Positions 1 through 7,147 of a stretch of 9,408 bases of DNA are shown here, one piece after another. Source of the stretch: Nitrospinota bacterium (GTDB taxonomy: Bacteria; UBA8248); NCBI GenBank assembly GCA_011523725.1, contig WTGD01000318.1, positions 1 through 9,408 of the forward strand, written 5' to 3'. Under the pieces are notes generated by a model. That model was not told where the DNA came from. It searched no databases and saw only the letters and a list, made by a program, of their open reading frames with translations. The position numbers and the translations under genes are program-made. Positions within the stretch are counted from its first letter, which is position 1. The number at the start of each line of letters is the position of its first letter.

Positions 1-866
1 ATGCCGCTTTCGTATGTCGCGCCCAGCGCCACGCCGCCCCTGGCCGTCCCGTCGAGCTTGGTGAGCACCAGGCCCGTCACGCCCAGGGCCGGGCCGAATT
101 CACGGACCTGGGAGAGCACGTTCTGCCCGGACGTCGCGTCCAGTACGAGCAGCACCTCATGGGGGGCCGTATCGACGAGGCGCCCCGTGACGCGCCGGAG
201 TTTTTTCAGTTCCTCCATGAGGTTGTGCTTCGTGTGCAGGCGTCCCGCCGTATCCACGAGCAATACGTCGACGCCGCGCGCCTTCGCCGCCTGAACGGCG
301 TCGTACACCACGGCGGATGAATCCGCTCCCTCCTTGTGGCGGATGATCTCGCATCCGCTCCGCTCGGCCCATGCCGTCAACTGCTCACCGGCCGCGGCCC
401 GGAACGTATCCCCCGCCGCGAGCATGACCTTGCGTTTCTCGGCGCAATACCGCGATGCGAGCTTTCCGGCCGTCGTCGTCTTGCCCACGCCGTTGACGCC
501 TACCAGGAAAATGATTCTGGGTTCGCCTGAAGCAGGATCCTTCGGCGTAAACGCCGGCGGAGATGCGGGGTTCTCCAGGCAGGAGCGCATGATTTCCCTG
601 ACGCGCGCCCCCGCATCCGCCCCCGCGCCTTCTCCCGCTTTCAGTTTCCCCAGCAGCGACTCGACGAGAGAGGGGCCCATATCCGCCATGTAGAGAACTT
701 CTTCCAGTTCCTCGAGCGTATCCTCATCGATGCGTCCCGCGGCCAGACCCTTCGCCCGGGCGAGAAAACCGCCCCTCGTCTTCGAGAGGCCGTCGCGCAA
801 CCTGCCGAACCAGCCCTTTGCGCCGCTACCCCTCTCAGAGCTTCCTTCTTCCCCGGAACCGGACAT
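1..866 (-). CDS. ftsY: FtsY, signal recognition particle receptor GTPase (C-terminus cut by window edge)
   Basis: FtsY is the membrane-associated receptor that docks the SRP-ribosome complex at the translocon; its GTPase pairs with that of Ffh. The window holds 288 codons, and the last few dozen residues lie beyond position 1. After a short N-terminus (about 1-16) comes an amphipathic stretch KGWFGRLRDGLSKTR, the usual membrane-targeting helix before the N domain. The long acidic A domain of E. coli FtsY is absent, as in many bacteria. The G domain shows GVNGVGKTTT (123-132, P-loop), GDTFRAAAGEQL, DTAGRLHTKHN (from D205), LDATSGQN and TKLDGTARGG (269-278). The ATG at 866 was chosen because GAGGAG at 876-881 lies 9 nt upstream; an in-frame ATG at 929 has no well-spaced Shine-Dalgarno. 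It is downstream of smc, 104 bp away. The Gly after DTFRAAA, where Val or Ile is common, is a minor variation. Confidence 0.96.
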   Translation of the reverse strand, partial: MSGSGEEGSSERGSGAKGWFGRLRDGLSKTRGGFLARAKGLAAGRIDEDTLEELEEVLYMADMGPSLVESLLGKLKAGEGAGADAGARVREIMRSCLENPASPPAFTPKDPASGEPRIIFLVGVNGVGKTTTAGKLASRYCAEKRKVMLAAGDTFRAAAGEQLTAWAERSGCEIIRHKEGADSSAVVYDAVQAAKARGVDVLLVDTAGRLHTKHNLMEELKKLRRVTGRLVDTAPHEVLLVLDATSGQNVLSQVREFGPALGVTGLVLTKLDGTARGGVALGATYESG

Positions 867-875
867 CAATGGCGT

Positions 876-881
876 CTCCTC
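876..881 (-). promoter_or_regulatory. Shine-Dalgarno site of ftsY
   Basis: GAGGAG on the minus strand, 9 nt before the ATG at 866. It decides between this start and the in-frame ATG at 929, which would add 21 residues but has GAGG touching the start codon and so is badly spaced. Confidence 0.6.
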
Positions 882-902
882 GCCTTGCGCCGAACGAAAC
901 CA

Positions 903-926
903 ACCCCGGCGGCAGCGCGCCGGGGT
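903..926 (-). terminator. GC-rich hairpin between smc and ftsY, weakly terminator-like
   Basis: A perfect 9-bp inverted repeat (arms 903-911 and 918-926, core CCCCGGCG/CGCCGGGG) closes a 6-nt loop. It lies 44 nt past the smc stop and 36 nt before the ftsY start. On the minus strand it is followed by TTGGTTTCGTT, a T-rich but interrupted run, so it could end or reduce transcription from smc into ftsY. It could equally be a stabilising or processing structure at the 3' end of smc mRNA. The structure is seen directly; the function is inferred. Confidence 0.35.
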
Positions 927-970
927 CATCCTCAACGGAACTTCTGGTGAATATGCGGACGATGCTACTG

Positions 971-3900
971 CTACGACACGCTCGTTTCCAGCACCGCTTC
1001 TCCTGCGCCGTTGACCCGCTCGTCTTTTTCTTCCTCGCGGCTCAGCTTTACGGAGACGATTTCCGAGACGCCCTTTTCCCTCTGCGTCACGCCGTAGAGG
1101 TGGTTCGCGTACGACATGGTCTTCTTGTTATGGGTGATGATGATGAACTGACTCCTGTCCTCGAGCTCGGCCAGCACTTCGCGGAAACGTCCGACGTTGG
1201 CGTCGTCGAGGGTGGCGTCCACCTCGTCGAGAATGCAGAACGGACTCGGCCGGACGCTGAAGACCGCGAACAGGAGAGAAATGGCGGTGAGCGCCTTCTC
1301 CCCGGCGGAGAGGAGCATGATGTTCGAGGGACGCTTGCCCGGCGGCCGCACCTCGATGTCGACGCCCGTCTCCAGCGGGTCGTCCGGGTCGAGCAGGAAC
1401 ATGCGCGCCTCCCCCCCCTGGAAAAGACGTCCGAAAATGTCCGAAAAGGCGCTGCCCACCTCCTCGAACGCCGCGAGGAAGCGGGACCTCGTCGTCTTGT
1501 TCAGCTTCTCGATCGTCGCGTGGAGATCGGCGATGGAGCTTTCGAGATCCTGCTGCTGTTCCTGCAGGAACACGTATTCCTGGTTGATCTCGTCGTATTC
1601 CTGCGCGGCCAGCGGATTCACCTCACCCATGCGCTTAAGCCTCTGGTTCAGCATCTCCAGGCGGTTCAGAATCTCCTGGTACTGGGGAAGTTCCTCCCGC
1701 CGGCTCTCCGCCGTCTCCTCGAGATTGAGCTGATATTCCGCTTCGGCGGTCTCCACCATGGATTCCCGCTGCACGCGAAGCGTCGTCCGCCGCTCCGCCG
1801 CCGCTCCCGCTTCATCGCCCAGCGCAGAGGCTCTGGCCTTCACATCGCGAATCGAATCGGCCAGTTCCTCATCGCGCGACTGCGTCTCCCCTACAACGCG
1901 GTCGCGCTCCGCCAGCTCGGCTGTTACATCGGCTTTTTCATCCTGAAGAGCGCGTATTCCCTCTCCGCTCTGCGCAATGCTTTCGGTAAGGCGCTCTCTT
2001 TTTTCTCTCGATTCGCGCTGTTCTTCTTCCCTGCGATTCTTGCGGACCGCATTCTGGGATATCCCGTCCACGACGCGCTGAACCTCGGCCCGGCGGCCGG
2101 CCACCTGCCCGTCGATTTCCGTCAAGGCGACTTTCCTGTCCGTCACACGCGCTTCCACCTCCGAGCACCGCAGGCCGGCGCCGCTCACCTTTTTCTCGAT
2201 TTCGCGGATGCGCAAGGTGAATTCCTGAATCGTTTCCTCCAGACGAAGGCTCTCGTCCCGGACCGTCTGGAGAGCCTCCGCGAGACGCACCCCCTCCCCG
2301 CGTATCTGCTCCTGCGCGGCTTCGAGCGCGGCCAGCCGCGTCTCCAGCTCTCCGCGCCTGCCTTCCGCCGTCCGGAGGGCTCCCTCCGCCTCCACGCGCA
2401 TCACCTCGGCCCGCTGATACGCCTCGGCCGCCCGGCGGTTTCTCCCCTCCGCTTCCGCGAGTTGCCCGCTCAATTCCCGGGAAACCGGCTCCAGTTCACG
2501 AAGCTGCGCCTCGAAACGTCCAACCTCCAGGCGCATTTCCTCACACCGTCTCGAACGCTCCAGAAAACCCTCGTTCCGGGTCAAGCCGCCTTCCACCACG
2601 CCGTTCGCATGAATGATCTCTCCGTTCAGTGTCACGCAAACGACGCCTTGAGGCCCGTTGCACCATGCCGCCTGCGCGGCATCGATGTCTTCCACCACGA
2701 CGACGTTGCCGAGCAGCGACTGGACGAGACGGCGGTAACGCATGTCGCAACGAACAAAATCCGTCGCCGCGCCCAGAACGCCCTCCCCCAGGGGGACGAC
2801 GGCGCCCGGCGGGGCATCGACTTCGATCGGCAGGGCTGCGCCCCGCCCGGCTTCGGAACCCATCAGCGCGCGAATCGCATCCACCGCGTCGCCGGGGGTA
2901 TCCACGACCACGCCCAGCAACCTGTCCCCCAGGGCGGTTTCGATGGCTTTCTCGAACCTGGAGTCCACGCGAATGACTTCGGAGAAAGACGCCAGAACCC
3001 GGGCGCCGCAAGACCGGAACGCTTCCGCGTCCGAGATGCCGCTCTCCCCGGAACCCAGAACACCTTCCAGGGCGGCGAGGGCGGATTTCGCTTCCATCAA
3101 CGATTCTTTCGCGCCGGCCACGGATTCTTCATGGCGGGCGGAGGACCCGGAAACCCGCGCGCACTCGGATATCGCCCCCTCAAGCTCCCGTTTGGCTTCG
3201 CCTTCCGATGCCACCAGCGACTCCAGCCGGCTCCTCGCACCGCTTACGTCGGTCCGGGTCGATTCGAGCTGGCGCTTGACCTCCCCGATCTCGCTGCCGG
3301 CTTTTTCCATGGATTCCGCCAGCCCTTCGCGCCTCGACTCGACCGAGGCGATTTGCTGGCGCGCCGCACTCAAGCGCTCCCGCTCTTCCTCCTGAGCGCG
3401 CCTGGCCTCATCGAGCGCCCGTTCGAATTCTTTCAGGTTCTCGCGGACGGCCGCCAATTCCGCCGCGCTGACGTCATATTCCCGGCGCGCCAGGCCCGAT
3501 TGCTCCGTGAGCGCCTCGAGGGCCGAGGCGAGCTCGCCTCTTTCATTCTCAAACGTCGTGATTTCAGCGTCGAGCGTCCGGATCTCCTCCGCACGGCGCG
3601 CATCGTCCATGTCGAGTTCCGCGAGATGGCTCTTCAGCATCTCGACCCGCGTCTCCAGGCGCTCGAGGCTCCCCTCCACCTTCGTCGCGCGCTGGCGGGA
3701 TTCCACCAGAGCCTCCGTACGCTCCCTCAGCAGAATGCGCCCGCTCTCCCTCTCGGCTTCCAGAGAAGACAATTTCGCCGACACCGTCTGTTCTTCTTCC
3801 TTGATGCGGGCATACGCCTTTTCCGCCGGAACGAGTCTGTCCAGGTGCTTGAGGTAGTCGAGCACCATGATCCTCTGGGAAAGATCGGCGACTTCGGTCT

Positions 3901-4567
3901 GGTATTCCTTGTGAAAAGTCGCCTTTCTCGCCTGGCGGCGCAAAGAGCGGAGGCGGGATTCCTTCTCGCGCATGATGTCGGCCACGCGAAGCAGATTCGC
4001 CTGCGCAAGCTCCAGTTTGCGCAACGCCTCGTTCCGCCTGCTCTTGTATTTCATGATGCCGGCGGCTTCTTCAATCAGAACCCGCCTGTCCATGGGCCGC
4101 GCGTTCACGAGGGTTTCTATCTTGCCCTGCTCCACGATGGAGAAGGTATCGAGAGAAACGCCGGTATCGAGAAACAGATCGACGATGTCCTTGAGGCGGC
4201 AGGGATTGCGGTTGATGAGGTATTCGCTTTCCCCGGAGCGGTACAGGCGGCGGGTGACGACCACCTCGTCGAAATCCTTGAACGCCGGAGAGGTCACGAC
4301 TCCCTTGAGGTCGGTGACGGTAAGCGAGACCTCGGACATGCCGAGTTGCTTGCGCTCGGCGCTGCCGTTGAAGATGACGTCCTCCATCTTCTTCGAGCGC
4401 ATGTTCTTGGGCGCCTGCTCGCCCAGAACCCACCGGACGGCGTCGCACACATTGCTCTTGCCGCACCCGTTGGGCCCGACCACGGCCGTAAGACCCTCGC
4501 CGATTTCGATGACGGTCTTTTCCACGAAAGACTTGAACCCCTGCATCTCCAAGCGTTGGAATCGCAA
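971..4567 (-). CDS. smc: SMC chromosome condensation/segregation ATPase
   Basis: SMC forms the ATP-driven dimer that, with ScpA and ScpB (not in this window), compacts and separates the chromosome. At 1198 aa it is full length for the family. The N-terminal head has FKSF (11-14), Walker A GPNGCGKSN (31-39) and a Q-loop region FSIVEQGKIE (Q147). A charged coiled coil runs from about 170 to 500. The hinge is about 503-662 and ends in VTLNGEIIHANGVVEGG. The returning coiled coil extends to about 1020. The C-terminal head has signature LSAGEKALTA (from 1086), Walker B CILDEVD (D1114, E1115) and the typical tail YGVTQREKGVSEIVSVKL. The signature has Ala where LSGGE is usual. The start is TTG at 4567, with GAGGTG 5 nt upstream (4573-4578); it places Walker A at the usual distance from the N-terminus. 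The stop is TAG. The gene contains no TTA, CTA or TCA codon, which leaves a long antisense frame open. Confidence 0.97.
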   Translation of the reverse strand: MRFQRLEMQGFKSFVEKTVIEIGEGLTAVVGPNGCGKSNVCDAVRWVLGEQAPKNMRSKKMEDVIFNGSAERKQLGMSEVSLTVTDLKGVVTSPAFKDFDEVVVTRRLYRSGESEYLINRNPCRLKDIVDLFLDTGVSLDTFSIVEQGKIETLVNARPMDRRVLIEEAAGIMKYKSRRNEALRKLELAQANLLRVADIMREKESRLRSLRRQARKATFHKEYQTEVADLSQRIMVLDYLKHLDRLVPAEKAYARIKEEEQTVSAKLSSLEAERESGRILLRERTEALVESRQRATKVEGSLERLETRVEMLKSHLAELDMDDARRAEEIRTLDAEITTFENERGELASALEALTEQSGLARREYDVSAAELAAVRENLKEFERALDEARRAQEEERERLSAARQQIASVESRREGLAESMEKAGSEIGEVKRQLESTRTDVSGARSRLESLVASEGEAKRELEGAISECARVSGSSARHEESVAGAKESLMEAKSALAALEGVLGSGESGISDAEAFRSCGARVLASFSEVIRVDSRFEKAIETALGDRLLGVVVDTPGDAVDAIRALMGSEAGRGAALPIEVDAPPGAVVPLGEGVLGAATDFVRCDMRYRRLVQSLLGNVVVVEDIDAAQAAWCNGPQGVVCVTLNGEIIHANGVVEGGLTRNEGFLERSRRCEEMRLEVGRFEAQLRELEPVSRELSGQLAEAEGRNRRAAEAYQRAEVMRVEAEGALRTAEGRRGELETRLAALEAAQEQIRGEGVRLAEALQTVRDESLRLEETIQEFTLRIREIEKKVSGAGLRCSEVEARVTDRKVALTEIDGQVAGRRAEVQRVVDGISQNAVRKNRREEEQRESREKRERLTESIAQSGEGIRALQDEKADVTAELAERDRVVGETQSRDEELADSIRDVKARASALGDEAGAAAERRTTLRVQRESMVETAEAEYQLNLEETAESRREELPQYQEILNRLEMLNQRLKRMGEVNPLAAQEYDEINQEYVFLQEQQQDLESSIADLHATIEKLNKTTRSRFLAAFEEVGSAFSDIFGRLFQGGEARMFLLDPDDPLETGVDIEVRPPGKRPSNIMLLSAGEKALTAISLLFAVFSVRPSPFCILDEVDATLDDANVGRFREVLAELEDRSQFIIITHNKKTMSYANHLYGVTQREKGVSEIVSVKLSREEEKDERVNGAGEAVLETSVS

Positions 4568-4572
4568 TTCAA

Positions 4573-4578
4573 CACCTC
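4573..4578 (-). promoter_or_regulatory. Shine-Dalgarno site supporting the TTG start of smc
   Basis: GAGGTG lies 5 nt before TTG 4567. The next in-frame ATG is codon 8, which would remove the residues before the conserved GFKSF strand, so the TTG is preferred. Confidence 0.6.
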
Positions 4579-4610
4579 GGCGGGCGGTCGAACTTCATTA
4601 TCAGGGGGCG

Positions 4611-4633
4611 GTGTAACACTACCAGGGCGGTAG
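4611..4633. repeat. Two small palindromes in the smc leader
   Basis: GTGT-A-ACAC (4611-4619) is followed directly by CTACC-agggc-GGTAG (4619-4633), sharing one base. They lie about 45-65 nt upstream of the smc start and just downstream of the candidate promoter, where an operator or leader hairpin could sit. Palindromes this short also arise by chance, and I recognise no known operator. Confidence 0.25.
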
Positions 4634-4641
4634 GAATCAAT

Positions 4642-4671
4642 AACTTACCAGAATTCCCTAACGTTCGTAAA
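4642..4671 (-). promoter_or_regulatory. Possible smc promoter
   Basis: The 137-bp rnc-smc spacer has its most AT-rich stretch at about 4631-4680, in contrast to the GC-rich surroundings. On the minus strand TTTACG (4666-4671) is followed after 18 nt by TAAGTT (4642-4647). TAAGTT is preceded by TGG, the form of an extended -10 element. The -10 match to TATAAT is only three of six, so this rests mainly on base composition and position. Confidence 0.25.
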
Positions 4672-4704
4672 GCAAAAATATCGCACTGCGGGAACTCACG
4701 GCCG

Positions 4705-5382
4705 TCAGGCTTCCTCAATCTTGTGGACCGCTTCTCTCGCGGCCACCTGCTCGGCCGCCTTCTTGGTCGTGCCCTGCCCGCGTCCCAGCACCCTGCGGCC
4801 AAGGCGGACTTCCACTTCGAATTCTTTCTCGTGCTCGGGGCCACTCTCCCGGACCAGATGATAACCGGGAGGCTTGTTCCCGTCTCTTTGAGCCAGCCGC
4901 TGAAGCCGGCTCTTGAAATCCTGGGACAGGACATCTTCCTCATTCAGGCCCGCATCCCAGAACCACGATTCCGCCCACTGCACGCAACGGGTGTAGCCGG
5001 CATCGAGGTATATGGCGCCGACCAGCGCCTCGATCGCCCCCGCCTGGATGGAGGGCTTCTGCCGGCCGCCCGTTTTCTCCTCCCCCTTGCCCAGACGAAG
5101 GAAATCGCCCAGCCCCCGGCGCCTGAAAACTCCCGCCAGAGAGCGGCCATTCACCCGTTCGGAACGCAGGTGGGTCAACACACCCTCGTCGTCCGCCGGG
5201 AAATCCTTCCAGAGCCTTTCCGTCACGATGAGCTGGAGGACGGCGTCGCCCAGGAATTCCAGCCGCTCGTTATCCAGGGTGGGCGTTGCGCTTTCCTGGG
5301 AAAAGGAGCGGTGCGTCAGGGCACGGACGAGGAGTTCCCTGTCCGAGAACGAATAACCGATCTGGGCTTCGATTTCGGCCAG
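4705..5382 (-). CDS. rnc: Ribonuclease III; start codon uncertain (CTG proposed)
   Basis: RNase III cuts double-stranded RNA, maturing rRNA and processing mRNAs; it acts as a dimer with Mg2+. From the CTG at 5382 the product is 225 aa, close to the 226 aa of E. coli RNase III. The nuclease domain begins with IGYSFSDRELLVRALTHRSF and carries the signature NERLEFLGDAVL (E39, E42, D46). It ends with SIQAGAIEALVGAIYLDAG, where the catalytic Glu is E118 but residue 115 is Gly where Asp or Asn is usual. A complete dsRNA-binding domain follows (about 155-225), with TTKKAAEQVAA near its end. There is no in-frame ATG, GTG or TTG between the fabF stop (5447) and this domain. CTG 5382 has AGGGG 7 nt upstream. 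The other options are GTG 5526 or ATG 5562, both inside fabF, without a visible Shine-Dalgarno, adding 48 or 60 residues that are mostly an out-of-frame reading of fabF. The product is certain; the start is not. Confidence 0.93.
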   Translation of the reverse strand: MAEIEAQIGYSFSDRELLVRALTHRSFSQESATPTLDNERLEFLGDAVLQLIVTERLWKDFPADDEGVLTHLRSERVNGRSLAGVFRRRGLGDFLRLGKGEEKTGGRQKPSIQAGAIEALVGAIYLDAGYTRCVQWAESWFWDAGLNEEDVLSQDFKSRLQRLAQRDGNKPPGYHLVRESGPEHEKEFEVEVRLGRRVLGRGQGTTKKAAEQVAAREAVHKIEEA

Positions 5383-5389
5383 GGTGACG

Positions 5390-5394
5390 CCCCT
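5390..5394 (-). promoter_or_regulatory. Candidate Shine-Dalgarno for a CTG start of rnc
   Basis: AGGGG on the minus strand lies 7 nt before CTG 5382. It is the only well-spaced purine box before an in-frame potential start near the conserved domain. A second purine run, AGGAAAAGAGG, directly follows the fabF stop but has no start codon at a suitable distance. Confidence 0.4.
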
Positions 5395-5446
5395 GGCGCC
5401 GAAACCGGGGACTTTCCCGTTTCTGTGGTCGGGGGAGCCTCTTTTC

Positions 5447-6724
5447 CTAAGCTGCGTTGCTTTCCGCTTTCTTGAACAGGAGCGACGCGTTGGTTCCCCC
5501 GAAGCCGAACGAGTTTGTGATGGCACAGCCGATGTCCGCTTTCCGGGCAGAGTTGGGCACATAGTCGAGGTCGCATTCCGGATCTGGATTGTCCAGGTTG
5601 ATTGTGGGAGGAATACACTGGTTCATGAGCGCCAGGATGGTGTAAACCGATTCCACGCCGCCCGCCGCGCCCAGAAGGTGCCCGGTCATGGATTTCGTGG
5701 AACTGACGCTCAGCTTGTAGGCGTGCTCGCCGAACGTTCTCTTGATGGCCGTCGTTTCGAGCCTGTCTCCCGCGCCGGTGGATGTGCCGTGCGCGTTGAT
5801 GTAATCCACCTCCCCGGGCGCCAGCCCCGCATCGTCGAGCGCCATGTCCATGCAGCGGGCCGCCCCGTCGCCGCCGGGGTCCGGAGAGGTGATGTGATGG
5901 GCGTCGGAAGTGAGGCCGTAACCGCTGAGTTCGGCATAGATGTTCGCGCCACGCGCCACGGCGTGCTCATAGCGCTCCAGGATCATCACGCCCGCCCCCT
6001 CCGCCATCACGAATCCATCCCGGTCCGTATCGAAGGGACGACTCGCCCGCTCGGGGTCGTCGTTGCGCGTGCTGAGTGCGCGCATCGCGCAAAATCCCGC
6101 CATGGCCAGCTCCGTGATGCAGGACTCGCTCCCGCCGGCCACCATGACATCCACCATGCCGCGCTGGATGCACTTCATCGCGTCCCCGATGGCGTGGTTC
6201 CCGGACGCGCACGCCGTGGTGGTGCAGATGTTCGGCCCCTTCAGCCCCCAGCGCATCGAGACCTGGCCGGCGGCCAGGTTGCCCAGCAGCATGGGGATGA
6301 AGAAGGGGCTGATGCGGCTCGGCTCCCTGGTCAGCAGCAACTCCTTGTTCGCCTCGATGGCGGGCAGACCGCCCAGCCCCACGCCGATGATGGCGCCGTA
6401 CCGCGGCGCCTCATCCACGTCCGGGGCATCGAGACTCGCGTCGTCGAAAGCCATCTGGGTGGCCGCAAGAACGTACTGGATGAAGGTATCCATCTTCTTG
6501 AGTTCTTTGCGGGGAACATAATTCTCCGGCTCGAACCCCTTGATTTCTCCGCCGATGCGGGACGTCAGCCGATCCGGGCAGAACCTCGACACCTTGCCGA
6601 TGCCGGAGCGGCCCTGCATCAGGGCTTCCCAGTTTTCATCCACCGACAAGCCCAGCGGCGTAATCAATCCGAGCCCCGTCACGGCGACCCGAACGTCCGA
6701 CTTCACCAAATCCAGATTATTCAT
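5447..6724 (-). CDS. fabF: FabF, beta-ketoacyl-ACP synthase II
   Basis: FabF elongates fatty acids in the cytoplasm by condensing acyl-ACP with malonyl-ACP. The 425-aa product is slightly longer than E. coli FabF (413 aa). The Cys-His-His triad is visible: C172 in TTTACASGNHA, H312 in INAHGTSTGAGD and H349 in SSTKSMTGHLLGAAGG, which also holds the conserved K344. The C-terminal TNSFGFGGTNASLLF is typical of the thiolase fold. FabF and FabB share these motifs; the pairing with acpP and the overall sequence favour FabF. The start at ATG 6724 gives ten extra residues before VRVAVTGLGLITPLG and has AGAGGA close upstream (about 3 nt), slightly tight. It follows acpP by 35 bp. The stop is TAG, and the reading frame of the next gene, rnc, is open across this end. 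Confidence 0.97.
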   Translation of the reverse strand: MNNLDLVKSDVRVAVTGLGLITPLGLSVDENWEALMQGRSGIGKVSRFCPDRLTSRIGGEIKGFEPENYVPRKELKKMDTFIQYVLAATQMAFDDASLDAPDVDEAPRYGAIIGVGLGGLPAIEANKELLLTREPSRISPFFIPMLLGNLAAGQVSMRWGLKGPNICTTTACASGNHAIGDAMKCIQRGMVDVMVAGGSESCITELAMAGFCAMRALSTRNDDPERASRPFDTDRDGFVMAEGAGVMILERYEHAVARGANIYAELSGYGLTSDAHHITSPDPGGDGAARCMDMALDDAGLAPGEVDYINAHGTSTGAGDRLETTAIKRTFGEHAYKLSVSSTKSMTGHLLGAAGGVESVYTILALMNQCIPPTINLDNPDPECDLDYVPNSARKADIGCAITNSFGFGGTNASLLFKKAESNAA

Positions 6725-6759
6725 GTTTCCTCTTCGATTTGCAGACCAACGGGGTTTTT

Positions 6760-7008
6760 CTAGTCTCCCGCTCCAGGCACCTTGCCGATATAGTCGTACG
6801 CGTCCTGAACCGTGGAGATTTTTTCCGCTTCCTCATCAGGAATCTCGATGCCGAATTTCTCCTCGAACGCCATGACGAGTTCCACGGTATCCAGCGAGTC
6901 CGCCCCCAGATCATCGGTAAACGAAGCTTCCGGCACCACCTTTTCAGGCTCCACGCTCAACTGCTCAACAATGATTTCCTTGATTTGTGCTTTGATTTCA
7001 TCTGTCAC
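6760..7008 (-). CDS. acpP: Acyl carrier protein
   Basis: AcpP carries growing acyl chains on a 4'-phosphopantetheine arm and serves FabD, FabH and FabF, all encoded beside it. It is 82 aa, a usual size for the family, and acidic. The attachment site is S38 in DDLGADSLDTVEL, followed by the recognition helix ELVMAFEEKFGIEIPDEEAE. The start codon is GTG at 7008, with a strong Shine-Dalgarno GGAGGA 6 nt upstream (7015-7020). This is the best ribosome site in the window, fitting the high expression normal for ACP. The 171-bp leader before it has a perfect inverted repeat and no fabG, which usually precedes acpP. Confidence 0.97.
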   Translation of the reverse strand: MTDEIKAQIKEIIVEQLSVEPEKVVPEASFTDDLGADSLDTVELVMAFEEKFGIEIPDEEAEKISTVQDAYDYIGKVPGAGD

Positions 7009-7014
7009 GCCGAT

Positions 7015-7020
7015 TCCTCC
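7015..7020 (-). promoter_or_regulatory. Strong Shine-Dalgarno of acpP (GTG start)
   Basis: GGAGGA on the minus strand lies 6 nt before the GTG at 7008 and fixes that start. It is the closest match to the consensus seen before any gene here. Confidence 0.7.
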
Positions 7021-7041
7021 GAAAATCTTTCCATCAAACCG

Positions 7042-7081
7042 GTATCGGGTCGTCCTTTCGACAAGAAACCAGACCCGATAC
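7042..7081 (-). repeat. Perfect 10-bp inverted repeat in the acpP leader
   Basis: GTATCGGGTC (7042-7051) and GACCCGATAC (7072-7081) are exact reverse complements separated by 20 nt. The loop can form a small nested hairpin (TTTC/GAAA). The structure ends 33 nt before the acpP start codon and leaves the Shine-Dalgarno outside. No U-run follows, so it does not look like an intrinsic terminator. It may be a leader RNA structure that stabilises or processes acpP mRNA, or a protein-binding palindrome. The repeat is certain; the role is inferred. Confidence 0.55.
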
Positions 7082-7147
7082 TCATTCGCGCTGCCGCGGG
7101 GCGTTCATCCGAATCCTGCGACCTGCCTTTTCCCTTTCCTGCCAACG

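Noticed and set aside
818..4633. Plus-strand open frame of 1271 codons
   Set aside because: It is exactly antisense and in codon register with smc, has no recognisable domain, and its openness follows from the lack of TTA, CTA and TCA codons in smc.
5447..5562. N-terminal extension of RNase III overlapping the end of fabF
   Set aside because: The extra residues up to the fabF stop are an Arg/Ser/Lys-rich out-of-frame reading of the conserved fabF C-terminus, and neither start inside it has a Shine-Dalgarno. It cannot be excluded fully.
5384..6763. Plus-strand open frame of 459 codons, and similar frames at 4723-5475, 7240-8157 and 8563-9255
   Set aside because: Each is the antisense register shadow of fabF, rnc, fabD or fabH, rich in His, Arg and Pro, with no family features. 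The sense genes have complete catalytic motifs.
7082..7147. A TTGGCA box on the minus strand as an acpP promoter
   Set aside because: No -10-like hexamer lies 16-19 nt downstream; the following sequence is purine-rich then GC-rich.
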